From positions 682,001-746,000 of the forward strand of contig NZ_JAUSQU010000001.1 of assembly GCF_030811455.1 (NCBI RefSeq): a stretch of 64,000 bases of DNA, written 5' to 3'. Both the position numbers and the translations under genes were made by a program. The first letter of the stretch is position 1; every line of letters starts with the position of its first letter. Below, piece after piece: positions 55,572 through 64,000 of the stretch. The notes beneath the pieces were generated by a model that searched no databases, was not told where the DNA came from, and saw nothing but the letters and a program-made list of their open reading frames with translations. This DNA is from Streptosporangium lutulentum (GTDB taxonomy: Bacteria > Actinomycetota > Actinomycetes > Streptosporangiales > Streptosporangiaceae).

Positions 55572-55606
55572 CGTTCGCTCAAAGTACGTCGTTCGCTCAA
55601 AGTACG
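55572..55606. promoter_or_regulatory. Direct 17-bp repeats, likely operator of the TetR gene
   Basis: CGTTCGCTCAAAGTACG occurs twice with an 18-base period, followed by a third partial GTTCGCC. It lies 42 bases before ATG 55648 and before a TATACGAT that could be a -10 element. Confidence 0.55.
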
Positions 55607-55647
55607 GTGTTCGCCACGTGCGGATTCCCCCGATATACGATCAGCGG

Positions 55648-56406
55648 ATGACTGAGATGCCGGCTCCGCCGTCGCGCGGGGCTCGCGGGGTGAGCGCTCC
55701 ACGGGCGGTTCTGAGCAGGGATCTCATCGTCGCGACCGGACTGCGGATTCTCGACGCCGAAGGTCTCGACGCGCTGAGCATGCGCCGGGTCGCACAGGAG
55801 CTCGGGACCGGTCCCGCCTCGCTCTACGCCCACGTGGAGAACAAGAAGGAACTGCTCGACCTGATCTACGACGAGGTCATGGCCGAGATCCGCGTGCCCG
55901 AGCCCGAGCCCGGGCGGTGGCTGGAGCAGCTCAGGGAGATGGCGCTCGACGCGTTCCGGGTGCTGAGCGCCCACGCGGACATCGCCAAGATCGGCCTGGC
56001 CGACATCCCGACAGGACCCAACGTGCTGCGGATCGCCGAGGCGCAGATGGCCATCATGCTCGCGGGCGGCGTGCCCCCCAAGCTCGCCGGCCTCATGGTC
56101 GACCGGCTCGGCCTCTACGTCTGTTCCGACGCCTACGAGGGCTCGCTCCACCTCAGCGGGCAGCGCGGCGGCGGCGGAAAGGAACTGGAGAGCTTCATGG
56201 AGGAGCTCTTCGGCCAGATCGAGGGGTTCCCCCGAGGCCTGCCCGCCGGCCGCTTCCCCCGCCTCGTCGCCCGGGTGGACAACCTGGCGGACGTCAACGG
56301 CGTCGAGCGGTTCGAGTTCGGCCTCGACCTGATCCTGCGCGGGATGGCCTCCCGCGTCGATGTCGCGGCTCCCGCGCCCCGGACGGGTCCTACGACCAAG
56401 GACTGA
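55648..56406 (+). CDS. TetR-family regulator (TetR_C_1 type)
   Basis: This 252-residue regulator has an HTH (DALSMRRVAQELGTGPASLY followed by AHVENKKELLD) and the C-terminal domain of the tetracycline-repressor branch. ATG 55648 (MTEMPAPP) is chosen over an in-frame start at 55564, which would read through the direct repeats. It is followed 47 bases later by an MFS exporter gene, which it probably represses. Confidence 0.88.
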   Translation: MTEMPAPPSRGARGVSAPRAVLSRDLIVATGLRILDAEGLDALSMRRVAQELGTGPASLYAHVENKKELLDLIYDEVMAEIRVPEPEPGRWLEQLREMALDAFRVLSAHADIAKIGLADIPTGPNVLRIAEAQMAIMLAGGVPPKLAGLMVDRLGLYVCSDAYEGSLHLSGQRGGGGKELESFMEELFGQIEGFPRGLPAGRFPRLVARVDNLADVNGVERFEFGLDLILRGMASRVDVAAPAPRTGPTTKD

Positions 56407-56453
56407 CCCTGGGGCCGATGTCCCGTGCGGGGTGGCGACCGTACCGTCGGATC

Positions 56454-57815
56454 ATGACTATTTTGACGGCTGTTGAACGTCCGGCTGGGATATTCGCCCA
56501 GCCCTACCGTGCGCTGACGGTCGGAATGGTGGCCCTCATGGCGTTGGTCGCCTTCGAATACCTGGCGGTGGCCACCGCCATGCCGGTCGTGGCGGACGAG
56601 TTGGACGGACACGCGCTGTACGGGCTGGCGTTCAGCGGGGCGATGGCGGCCGGAGTGATCGCGACGGTGCTGGGCGGGCGGTGGAGCGACGTCAAGGGGC
56701 CGATCGCGCCGCTCTGGACGGGTACGGCCACCTTCGCCGCCGGGCTGGTCGTGGCCGGGCTGGCGCCGACGATGGACCTGTTCATCGCGGGGCGGTTCGT
56801 CCAGGGCTTCGGGGGAGGCATCCTCCAGGTCTCGCTGTACGTGCTGGTCTCGCGGGTCTACCCGGCGGAGATCCATCCTCGGGTCTTCTCGGTCTTCGCG
56901 ACCGCCTGGGTGGTGCCCTCCATGATCGGCCCCGCCATCACCGGCTTCGTGGTGGAGGGGGCCGGCTGGCGCTGGGTCTTCATCGGGGTGACGATCCTCC
57001 TCCTCCCGGCCGCGCTGCTGTTCGGACGCGGCCTGATCTCGGCGCCGATGTCGGAGCAGCCGCCGCTGGGCGCGCGGTCCTCGATCGTGCGGCGGCTGGG
57101 CTGGGCGGTGCTGGTCGCGGTCGGCGCGGCGCTCATGCAGTACGGCGGGGCGGCCCGTGGCGCGGGACTGATCCTGCTGCTCGTCGGCCTGGCCACGCTG
57201 GGCGCGGCGCTGCCCCGGCTGCTCCCCCCGGGCACCCTGCTCGCCGCCCGGGGCCTGCCCTCGGTGATCGCTCTGCGGGGGATCGTGGCGGGCGCGGCCA
57301 TCGGAGGCGAGGCGTTCCTGCCGTTGATGCTGACCGAGGAGCGTGGCCTGTCGCTCACCATGGCCGGGCTCACACTGACCGGCGGCGCGCTGAGCTGGTC
57401 GTTCGGCTCGTGGGTCGTGGGCCGCAGGCGTTTCGACCGGGTCCTGGTCCTGCGGACCGGCTCCGTGCTGGTCGCCACGGGTCTCACGCTGATGGGCCTG
57501 ACCGTGTTCGCCGTCGTTCCGGTCGCCGGAGCCTTCGTCGGGGAGATCGTGCTCGGGCTCGGCATGGGCATCGTGTACCCGACGCTGTCGGTGCTCGTCC
57601 TGGAGCTGTCGCGACCCGGGGAGGAGGGAGAGAACAGCGCGTCCCTGGGCGTCGGGGAGTCGGTCTACACGGTCGTCGCGGTCGCGGTCACCGGTGCGAT
57701 CCTGGCGGCCCTGGGCGCCGCCGTCTTCACCTACGTGCTCTGCTTCGCGTTGACCGCGCTGATGGCGGCGACGGGAGCGCTGGTCGCGAGCCGGGTCGCC
57801 GTCCCGAGGTCCTGA
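56454..57815 (+). CDS. MFS transporter
   Basis: This 453-residue protein has 12-14 membrane helices and the MFS loop GGRWSDVKGP between helices 2 and 3, with RFVQGFGGGILQ and GLGMGIVYPTLSVL. Drug/proton antiport is the usual role when paired with a TetR gene. ATG 56454 is preferred; ATG 56418 is in frame. Confidence 0.88.
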   Translation: MTILTAVERPAGIFAQPYRALTVGMVALMALVAFEYLAVATAMPVVADELDGHALYGLAFSGAMAAGVIATVLGGRWSDVKGPIAPLWTGTATFAAGLVVAGLAPTMDLFIAGRFVQGFGGGILQVSLYVLVSRVYPAEIHPRVFSVFATAWVVPSMIGPAITGFVVEGAGWRWVFIGVTILLLPAALLFGRGLISAPMSEQPPLGARSSIVRRLGWAVLVAVGAALMQYGGAARGAGLILLLVGLATLGAALPRLLPPGTLLAARGLPSVIALRGIVAGAAIGGEAFLPLMLTEERGLSLTMAGLTLTGGALSWSFGSWVVGRRRFDRVLVLRTGSVLVATGLTLMGLTVFAVVPVAGAFVGEIVLGLGMGIVYPTLSVLVLELSRPGEEGENSASLGVGESVYTVVAVAVTGAILAALGAAVFTYVLCFALTALMAATGALVASRVAVPRS

Positions 57816-58005
57816 AGGCGCCGCCGGGATCGGGAGGTCCGCCTCGGATGAGAGGGCTCGCGGTGATCTTCTCCCGTCGAGCCCCCTCGCCGACCACGGC
57901 GCCGCGCGCCTGGCCGCCGGTGAATCCTCCCCCGTCGTTCGCGCAGCCGGGCAACGCTTGGCGCGGCCCAGACGTATTAGAGGTCATGAAATTGGACGAA
58001 CAGGC

Positions 58006-58521
58006 GTGAGCGGCACGGAGGGCGACGGGTTCGCCGCCTTCGTGGCCGCACGCGGTACAAGTCTGCTCCGGGTCGCCTACCTCGCGTGCGGCGACGAGGT
58101 GGAGGCGGAGGACCTGCTGCAGACGGCACTGGAGCGCACCTACCAGAACTGGGACCGGGTGCGGTACGACGATCCCGAGCCCTACATCCGCCGCATCATC
58201 GTCAACACCTCCATCAGCCGTGCCCGGCGCCGGGCGATCCTGCGGTTCATCCCGATGCACACCCCTCCCGAACTGCCGGTGCGAGAGACCGACGTCGACC
58301 TGCGTCACGTGCTCATGGACACGCTGCGGGCGCTGCCTCCCCGGCAGCGGGCGGTGGTCGTCCTGCGGTACTGGGAGGACCTCAGCGAGGCGCAGACCGC
58401 GGAGGTCCTCGGCTGTTCGGCGGGAACGGTGAAAAGTCAGGCCTCCAAGGCGCTCGCCAAGCTCCGTGTGGCGATCGGCGGGGAATCGGTGAAAGGAGTG
58501 ATCAGGAATGTCCACGCTTGA
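58006..58521 (+). CDS. SigE-family RNA polymerase sigma factor (ECF)
   Basis: This 171-residue sigma factor has region 2 (LLRVAYLACGDEVEAEDLLQ, then TALERTYQNW and EPYIRRIIVNTSIS) and region 4 (LPPRQRAVVVLRYWEDLSEA, then VLGCSAGTVKSQASKALAKL). GTG 58006 is taken as the start because the domain begins directly after it; the frame extends to 57958. Its last 14 bases overlap the next gene. Confidence 0.9.
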   Translation: MSGTEGDGFAAFVAARGTSLLRVAYLACGDEVEAEDLLQTALERTYQNWDRVRYDDPEPYIRRIIVNTSISRARRRAILRFIPMHTPPELPVRETDVDLRHVLMDTLRALPPRQRAVVVLRYWEDLSEAQTAEVLGCSAGTVKSQASKALAKLRVAIGGESVKGVIRNVHA

Positions 58522-59290
58522 GGATGACCTCCGCCGTCTCCTGGCGGACGAGACCGGCAGGCTGAGCGCCGCGCCCGATCTGGCGGACCGGGTTGTCCGA
58601 TCCTCGCGGAGAAAGAAGACGAATCGGGTCAGGCTTACCGCCCTGGTCGCCGCGGCAGCCGTCGCGGGGGCGGTGGTCCCCTCCTACCTGATCCCCGATC
58701 CGGGCTCCGTGGCGGTACAGGGAGTCGGGCTCGGCGGGCCGGTCGGGGCCCCCGAGGCGGCGCGGCCGGACGCCACCGGCCAGGCCGTGCCGGAACCCCC
58801 CGCCATCGACGACTTCCCGCCCACCCCGTCCCCGGCCCCCGATCTCGGCGACCTGGGCGACGGAAGGGCCTTCGGGCGCGTCAGGGTGGGTTACCTGCCC
58901 GCCGGCCTGCAGTGGTCCCACACGTCGAGGGACTTCGGCGACAGCTATACGACCTCGTGGAACGACGACGGCGACAAGAACGGGTTCTACTGCGTTCAGA
59001 TCTTCGTCTACGAGGGCCAGGCGGTCCGGGAGGTCGACGAGCGCGTGCGGACATACCGCGAGGAGAAGGCGGGCAAGGACGTGACCATCGGTGACCGGAC
59101 CGGCTATCTGCTCAGGCAGTGGGTCGGCGAGGACGGCCTGAAGGGCACCCCCAGCCTTTTCCTGGGCGTGGGGGAGGGGCGGACGGTCGAGGTGACGTTC
59201 AGCCCCACCTTCGCCGAGCGGCTCGGCGGCGACAGGGCGGTCGACCGCGAGCTGAGGAGGATCGCCGCAGGACTCACCGCCGGGGACTGA
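58508..59290 (+). CDS. Single-pass membrane protein, probable sigma-factor partner
   Basis: This 260-residue protein has a short cytoplasmic start (TLEDDLRRLLADETGRLSA), one membrane helix at about 43-62 and an outer domain ending FAERLGGDRAVDRELRRIAA. It overlaps the sigma gene by 14 bases, as anti-sigma genes often do. No zinc-binding HxxxCxxC is present, so the anti-sigma role is inferred from position. Confidence 0.65.
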   Translation: MSTLEDDLRRLLADETGRLSAAPDLADRVVRSSRRKKTNRVRLTALVAAAAVAGAVVPSYLIPDPGSVAVQGVGLGGPVGAPEAARPDATGQAVPEPPAIDDFPPTPSPAPDLGDLGDGRAFGRVRVGYLPAGLQWSHTSRDFGDSYTTSWNDDGDKNGFYCVQIFVYEGQAVREVDERVRTYREEKAGKDVTIGDRTGYLLRQWVGEDGLKGTPSLFLGVGEGRTVEVTFSPTFAERLGGDRAVDRELRRIAAGLTAGD

Positions 59291-59429
59291 ACGCGCTCGG
59301 CGCCCGCGCCCGCCGGAATTCGGACGTCATGACACCATGGGAAGAACACCCCCTTTCCCGGTGTTGAGGGGTGAGTCCCGCCCCCGGGCGGGTTTCGTGT
59401 TCTCCGAGCGTGAAGATCGAGGGGGGTCC

Positions 59430-60434
59430 ATGCCGCGGGTCCGTGAGATTGAGGTGTTCCGGCTGGTCCTGCCGTACGGCAGGCGACCGGAGAGCATTCT
59501 TGTCCGGCTCATCGATTACGGGGGCATGGATGGCTGGGGCGAGGTCGTCGACGCCGACCCCAAGATCTGGGCGGCTCTGGAGGAAGGACTCGCACGGGCG
59601 CTGATCGGCGTCGACTGGGAGCATCCCGACGAGCTGGGCGCCGTTCCCGGTGGCTCCGCCGCCGACATGGCCTGCTGGGATCTGTGGACCAAGATGCGCG
59701 GCGTGCCGCTCTCCCACGCGCTGGGCGGCAACCGCACCTCTCTCATGGCCACCGCCAGGATCGGCGGCGAGCGCAACCTGGAGAGCCTGGTCGCGCGGGT
59801 GAACCGCCTCGTCTGCGCCGGATACGCCCACGTCACGCTGGACGTCCACCCTGACTGGGACATCGAGCCGCTGCGCGCCGTCCGCCACGCCTACCCGGCG
59901 CTGGGCATCGGCGTGGACGCCCGGGGCGCCTACACCGACATCGAGGCGCTCGAGGCGATGGACGCCTACACGCTCTCGTCCATCGAACGCCCGTTCTCCA
60001 ACCTCGCCGACCACGCCGACCTGCAAGAACGCGTCGCCGCCCCGGTCCTGCTCGACGTGTCGTCGGTGGCCGAGCTCGACGAGGCGATCACGCTGAGCGC
60101 GGGCCGGGCGCTGCTGCTGCGCCCGGCGGCGCTGGGATCCCTGCGTGAGGTACGGCGGGCGCACGACCACGCCGTGGCGGCGGGCTGGGAGATCGCCTGC
60201 GCCGGTGGACAGGGCACCGGCCTGGCCCGGGCGGCCACGGTCGCCGCGGCCAGCCTGCCCGGCTGCGACCTCCCCTGCGACGTGGCCGAACCTCCGCGTA
60301 GCGCGCAGATCGTCATCCCGCCCGTCGGCGCCTCCGGCGGAGTGGTGGCCGTGCCGCTCACCCAGTCGGGCCTCGGGCACACCATCGACGAGGTGCGGGT
60401 TCGCCGTCTCGCCAAGGACTCGTACGCCGTTTAG
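59430..60434 (+). CDS. Enolase-superfamily protein lacking catalytic lysines
   Basis: This 334-residue protein has the two-domain layout of the muconate-lactonizing/OSBS subgroup. Ligand positions are D163 (GVDARG), E186 (SIERPF) and D209 (LLDVSSV). The usual KxK is replaced by T136 and D138 (GYAHVTLDVHP), and the second Lys by R231 (LLLRPAALG). GAGGGGGG lies before ATG 59430. It may be a non-catalytic homolog or use another chemistry. Confidence 0.78.
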   Translation: MPRVREIEVFRLVLPYGRRPESILVRLIDYGGMDGWGEVVDADPKIWAALEEGLARALIGVDWEHPDELGAVPGGSAADMACWDLWTKMRGVPLSHALGGNRTSLMATARIGGERNLESLVARVNRLVCAGYAHVTLDVHPDWDIEPLRAVRHAYPALGIGVDARGAYTDIEALEAMDAYTLSSIERPFSNLADHADLQERVAAPVLLDVSSVAELDEAITLSAGRALLLRPAALGSLREVRRAHDHAVAAGWEIACAGGQGTGLARAATVAAASLPGCDLPCDVAEPPRSAQIVIPPVGASGGVVAVPLTQSGLGHTIDEVRVRRLAKDSYAV

Positions 60435-60511
60435 CGGTTACGAGGCGCTCGCGGCTCCGGGACGTCGGTCACCGCGAGCGAGTCCCTCTTCCGCCTTCCG
60501 CGGGACGGCGG

Positions 60512-61012
60512 TCAGTGCGCACACGTGGATTCCTCCCCGTCAGGCCGCGCGGCGGCGGTGAACTCGAGCAGGACGCGGGCGAGCGTTCGCCGGGTGCCGG
60601 GAGGCAGCCGGGTCAGGGCGGAGGCGATGTGCCGGCGGCGGGCGTCGCGCAGGCGCTGGAGGGTCTGGCGGCCGAGCGGGGTGACCTCGATGGTGATCTC
60701 ACGGCGGCTGTGCAGCGAGAGCAGGCGGGTGAGCAGCCCGGCCGTGTCGAGCCGGGCGACCAGACGGCCGGCCGAGGAGACCGACGTGCCGAGACGGGCG
60801 GCGAGGGCGCTGAGGTTCAGCGGGCCGTGCCGTTCGATCGCCAGCAGCACGCGCAGCTGGGTGATCGACAGGTCGCCCTCCTCGACGATGGCGGTGAGGG
60901 TCATCTCCACCAGCGCCAGCGACGCCTCCTCCACGCACCGCCCCGCGTCGTCGAGCTCGTCCCCGCCGAGGGGCCCGTCGTCCGGTGCGGGAAGGAAGGT
61001 CTGGCGGGTCAT
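60512..61012 (-). CDS. MarR-family regulator
   Basis: This 166-residue protein has a winged helix (LSITQLRVLLAIERHGPLNL, then LAARLGTSVSSAGRLVARL) and the basic wing LSLHSRREITIEVT. It lies 6 bases after the TPP-enzyme stop in the same operon and may control it. Confidence 0.87.
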   Translation of the reverse strand: MTRQTFLPAPDDGPLGGDELDDAGRCVEEASLALVEMTLTAIVEEGDLSITQLRVLLAIERHGPLNLSALAARLGTSVSSAGRLVARLDTAGLLTRLLSLHSRREITIEVTPLGRQTLQRLRDARRRHIASALTRLPPGTRRTLARVLLEFTAAARPDGEESTCAH

Positions 61013-61018
61013 CGGCCG

Positions 61019-62785
61019 TCACCGGCCCAACTGGGAGATCTTGTCCTTGAACAGGGTCGTGGCGATCGCCACCTTGTGCGGCTGGCCCCTCAGGAAGGCC
61101 TCCACGAACTTCTTGGCCTGCTCGTAGGAGACCTTGCCCGGCATCGGCGGCTCGTTCGGGTTGACGTCCACGTCCACCAGGGCGGGCCCGTCGTGCTCCA
61201 GCGCCTGGCGTACCGCCTCGTCGACGTCGCCGGGCGAGGTGACCTTGCGGCCGTAGGCCCCGCAGGAGCGCGCCCAGGCGGAGAAGTCGGAGGCCGGTTC
61301 GCCGAACCGCACGCCGTGCTCGGGGTAGCCGAGCACCATCTGCTCCCACAGGATCTGGCCCAGGGAGCCGTTGTTGTTGACGACCACGGTGATCGGCAAC
61401 CGGTAGCGGGCGGCGGTGAGGAACTCGGCCATCAGCATCGCGAAGCCGCCGTCCCCGACGAACGCGATCACCTGGCGTCCGGGGAAGGCGAGCTGCATCG
61501 CGATCGCGTACGGCAGGCCCGGCGCCATCGTGGCGAGGTTGCCCGACAGGTAGAAGCCCCGGTCGCCGCGGATCGTCCAGTGCCGCGCCGCCCAGGTGGC
61601 GATCGTGCCGGAGTCACAGGTGAGGATCGCGTCGTCGGCCGCGAGGTGATTGATGCGGCTCATCAGGTACTGCGGGGCGATGGGGTCACGTTTGGGCGAC
61701 TCCAGGGCCGCCATGTCCTCCCGCCAGTGGTTCATCGCCTTCTGGTACTTCTCCAGGTGCGCCCGGTCCTCGTTGCGCCTCAGCAGCGGCAGCAACGCGG
61801 CCAGTCCCTCCCGGGCGTCGCCGATCATCGGCACGCGGGTGGGGATGCGCACGCCGGCGCGGGCGGGGTCGGCCTCGATCTGCACCACGCGGGTCCCGCC
61901 GGGCTCGGGCAGGTGCTTGGTGTAGGGGAAGTTGGTGCCGATCATGAACAGCGTGTCGCAGTCCTCGACGAGGTCCTCGCCCGGCTTGGTGCCCAGCAGC
62001 CCGATCCCGCCGACCGCGTACGGCGAGTCGTCGGGGATGACGGCCTTGCCGGGCAATGTCTTGATCACCGGCGCGCCCAGCACGTCGGCGACGGCCAGCA
62101 CCTCCTGCCGCGCGTGCAGGGCGCCCGCGCCGGCCAGGATCGCGACCCTCTCTCCCGCGTTGAGCACCTCCGCCGCGGCCTGCAGGTCCTCGTGCCGGGG
62201 GATGCCCGGCGGGGGCAGGTAGATCGGCGCGGTGGCGGGGGGTCGCGCCGGGGCGACGTGCTGGTAGGGATCGGCGTCGGCGGGGGCGACCTGCACGTCG
62301 TTCGGGACGGACAGGTGGGCCACGCCGCGCCGGGCGTACGCGGTGCGGATCGCGATGTCCACCACGCCGGGCACCTGCGCCGGGTTGTCGACGACGAGGT
62401 TGTACTCGGCGACGTCGGCGTAGAGCCGGTCGAGGTGGACCTCCTGCTGGTAGCCGGTGCCCAGCACACTGGTCTCCTGCATGCCGGTGATGGCCAGCAC
62501 GGGCTGGTGGTCGAGTTTGGCGTCGTAGAGGCCGTTGAGCAGGTGGATGCCGCCGGGGCCCGAGGTCGCCAGGCAGACCCCTATGCGACCGGTGGCCTTG
62601 GCGTGGGCGGCGGCCATGAACGCGGCCGCCTCCTCGTGGTGGACCAGGACGAACCTGACCCGGTCGGCGTGGCGGCGCAGGCCCTCCATGATGCCGTTGA
62701 TGCCGTCGCCCGGCAGCCCGAAGATCGTATCGACCCCCCAGGCGGCCAGCCGTTCGACGAGTACTTCGGAGACGATGACGGTCAT
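61019..62785 (-). CDS. Thiamine-diphosphate enzyme, pyruvate oxidase/PoxB-like
   Basis: This 588-residue enzyme has an N-terminal Glu site (FVLVHHEEAAAFMAAAHAKA), a central FAD-fold-like region and a TPP-binding site GDGGFAMLMAEF followed by VVVNNNGSLG. The tail (KFVEAFLRGQPHKVAI) matches pyruvate oxidase or quinone-linked dehydrogenase relatives rather than acetolactate synthase. ATG 62785 starts the conserved region; frames extend to 62932. Confidence 0.85.
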   Translation of the reverse strand: MTVIVSEVLVERLAAWGVDTIFGLPGDGINGIMEGLRRHADRVRFVLVHHEEAAAFMAAAHAKATGRIGVCLATSGPGGIHLLNGLYDAKLDHQPVLAITGMQETSVLGTGYQQEVHLDRLYADVAEYNLVVDNPAQVPGVVDIAIRTAYARRGVAHLSVPNDVQVAPADADPYQHVAPARPPATAPIYLPPPGIPRHEDLQAAAEVLNAGERVAILAGAGALHARQEVLAVADVLGAPVIKTLPGKAVIPDDSPYAVGGIGLLGTKPGEDLVEDCDTLFMIGTNFPYTKHLPEPGGTRVVQIEADPARAGVRIPTRVPMIGDAREGLAALLPLLRRNEDRAHLEKYQKAMNHWREDMAALESPKRDPIAPQYLMSRINHLAADDAILTCDSGTIATWAARHWTIRGDRGFYLSGNLATMAPGLPYAIAMQLAFPGRQVIAFVGDGGFAMLMAEFLTAARYRLPITVVVNNNGSLGQILWEQMVLGYPEHGVRFGEPASDFSAWARSCGAYGRKVTSPGDVDEAVRQALEHDGPALVDVDVNPNEPPMPGKVSYEQAKKFVEAFLRGQPHKVAIATTLFKDKISQLGR

Positions 62786-62904
62786 ACCTGCGGGATGGCC
62801 CGGCCACCCGGCCCTAAACGTTCGCCCTGTGGAAACTGTCACCCCTTTGCGAATTTTGTCATCTAAGCAGTGGTCGCCGAGGGGAGGGGTTGACCGCTGC
62901 CCGA

Positions 62905-63063
62905 AACCGGCGGACCTGCAGATCACGTACACCGTCGACGGCGCCCGCCGCGTTTCCGAGCGGACGCCCGGCTGGTTGAGCGGCTATGGGGGTTCCTGCC
63001 CGTGAGGGTGGGCGCCGCCGCCTCCACCCGGTTCCGGCCCGGCGTCTACGGGGAGGTCGTCGA
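62905..63063 (+). pseudogene. GH15 glucoamylase/trehalase fragment with frameshift
   Basis: The bases read ADLQITYTVDGARRVSERTP then GWLSGYGGSCP, and after a one-base shift VRVGAAASTRFRPGVYGEVV. This is the conserved GSxPVRxGNAA...VYGE core of GH15 enzymes. Only about 53 of roughly 600 codons survive. The rest of the 62786-63122 gap shows no gene. Confidence 0.6.
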
Positions 63064-63122
63064 CCGCCGGCAACGGGGATACGCGACCGGCGCCCCACCG
63101 GCCCTTCGGCGGTGGGGAAGCC

Positions 63123-64000
63123 TCAGACGCATCCTTCGTTGATGTCCTTGGGCGCGGTCACGTCCGCCGGCTTGGCGCCGGAGGCCGCGCTGGGTTTGAC
63201 CGTCGGGCGGGCGCCGGGCCCGGCGGTCTGACCGGCGCCGGGCGCGGAGGGCTGGGCGGTGGCGGTGAGGGGCTGCCGGACGACGGTCGAGGCCCGGATG
63301 GCCTTCGCGGTGACGGTGCGGATCTTGCTCCAGTCGGGGTAGCCGGTGTTGATCAGCGGCGGGACGAACTGGACGCTCGTCACCTTGGCGCTCTTGACCT
63401 TCAGGGCCAGCGGGACCAGGTGCTCCAGCATGGAACGCGGGATGTCGGTCTGGAAGAGTTCCTTGGCGGCCAGCGCGACCTGGTTGAACCGCACCAGCAC
63501 GGTCGCGGGGTCGGACTGGGCGAGCAGGGCGCTCAGCACGCAGCGCTGGCGTCCCATCCGGGTGTAGTCGTCGCTGTTGGTGCGGGAGCGGGCGAACCAC
63601 ATGGCGTCGGCGCCGCCGAGCTTGCGGGTGCCCGCCTTGACCAGGCCCTCGTTGTACTTGCCGAAGACCACGTCCTGGGGCACGGTCAGCTTCACGCCCC
63701 CGATCGCGTCGATCAGCCGGGCGAAGCCCCAGATGTTCACCAGGGCGTACCAGTCGATCTTCAGGTTGAGCGTGTAGCCGATCGTGTCCATGAGCGTCTG
63801 GGTGCCCTGGTTCTTGCGGCCCCCGAAGATCTCCGGATGCATGTCGGCGTACTCCCAGACGGCGAAGAGCAGGTCCTCGCGCGAGCCGTCCGGGTTGGCG
63901 GGCAGCCGGAACCCGTCGGGGAACCGCTTGGCCATCGGGGTGCCGGGAAGGAAGCGGACGTTCTCCAGGTTGCGCGGCAGGCTCAGCAGCACGGTGTTGC
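63123..64000 (-). CDS. LytR-CpsA-Psr (LCP) family protein, N-terminus outside window
   Basis: At least 292 residues are visible, beginning inside the LCP core (NTVLLSLPRN). Conserved elements include a GGVKLTVPQDV strand, KLGGADAMWFARSR with catalytic Arg, and SDDYTRMGRQRCVL. A Pro/Ala-rich C-terminal tail follows. LCP proteins attach polyprenyl-linked glycans to peptidoglycan on the outer face. Confidence 0.9.
   Translation of the reverse strand, partial: NTVLLSLPRNLENVRFLPGTPMAKRFPDGFRLPANPDGSREDLLFAVWEYADMHPEIFGGRKNQGTQTLMDTIGYTLNLKIDWYALVNIWGFARLIDAIGGVKLTVPQDVVFGKYNEGLVKAGTRKLGGADAMWFARSRTNSDDYTRMGRQRCVLSALLAQSDPATVLVRFNQVALAAKELFQTDIPRSMLEHLVPLALKVKSAKVTSVQFVPPLINTGYPDWSKIRTVTAKAIRASTVVRQPLTATAQPSAPGAGQTAGPGARPTVKPSAASGAKPADVTAPKDINEGCV

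Overview
The window is high-GC DNA with the codon use, GTG/TTG starts and regulator families (XRE-DUF5753/DUF397 pairs, SigE-family sigma factor, LCP proteins) of a filamentous actinomycete. The mix of genes suggests the Streptosporangiales or a close relative, but this is an inference from gene content and not a phylogenetic placement. No rRNA, tRNA or CRISPR array was seen. The window cuts a gene at each edge: a GT4 glycosyltransferase at the left and an LCP-family protein at the right.

Region 1 (1-24 kb) is a cell-surface glycan locus. It begins with a GT4 glycosyltransferase start coupled to one of three large polytopic membrane paralogs (84-2555 minus, 4725-7121 plus, 7230-9611 plus). 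These share near-identical 5' halves. Two of the shared blocks form long inverted repeats around a further GT-C-like membrane gene (2906-4207), so the 1.9 kb between them could invert. Next come a secreted N,N-dimethylformamidase-like protein with three 480-bp DUF4082 repeats, a wecE-like aminotransferase coupled to a WecD-like acetyltransferase, and a polyprenyl-phosphate glycosyltransferase (GT2) divergent from a GtrA flippase. After these lie rmlA-rmlB, a second secreted protein (ice-binding DUF3494 fold with two 480-bp DUF4082 repeats) and a UDP-sugar dehydrogenase. Together RmlA, RmlB, WecE and WecD would make dTDP-Fuc4NAc. The dehydrogenase would supply a uronic acid, possibly ManNAcA. 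GT2 plus GtrA would present a lipid-linked sugar to GT-C enzymes outside the membrane.

Region 2 (24-40 kb) holds mixed metabolic, regulatory and secreted genes: a carboxymuconolactone-decarboxylase-like protein divergent from an SDR, a WhiJ-type triad (DUF397, XRE-DUF5753, RsbW-like ATPase), a secreted M14 carboxypeptidase, a methyltransferase, a secreted beta-helix protein behind a 36-bp perfect palindrome, a secreted tripeptidyl-aminopeptidase-like hydrolase, acetamidase/formamidase, aldehyde dehydrogenase, a DUF985 cupin, a membrane-anchored EEP phosphodiesterase, and a murG paralog away from any division cluster.

Region 3 (40.2-47.8 kb) is a tightly coupled five-gene operon: SWIM zinc finger, DUF5691, MoxR AAA+ ATPase, DUF5682 and VWA. 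It is the best candidate here for an under-described system. Most junctions are overlapping stop/start codons.

Region 4 (47.8-48.9 kb) is a decayed islet: a 3' fragment of an IS200/IS605-type tnpB with its right-end hairpin, an orphan Phd-like antitoxin, a second right-end-like hairpin and a hydrolase C-terminal remnant.

Region 5 (48.9-64 kb) contains a TetR-ABC exporter operon, a GNAT enzyme, an MgtC-like membrane protein with its 3' end repeated, an NmrA-like reductase, a TetR-MFS pair with a direct-repeat operator, a SigE-family sigma factor with a membrane partner, an enolase-superfamily protein lacking the usual catalytic lysines, a PoxB-like TPP enzyme with a MarR regulator, a frameshifted GH15 fragment, and the LCP protein. 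Small remnants (IS5-type transposase, tnpB, GH15, hydrolase tail) show repeated past insertion and decay.
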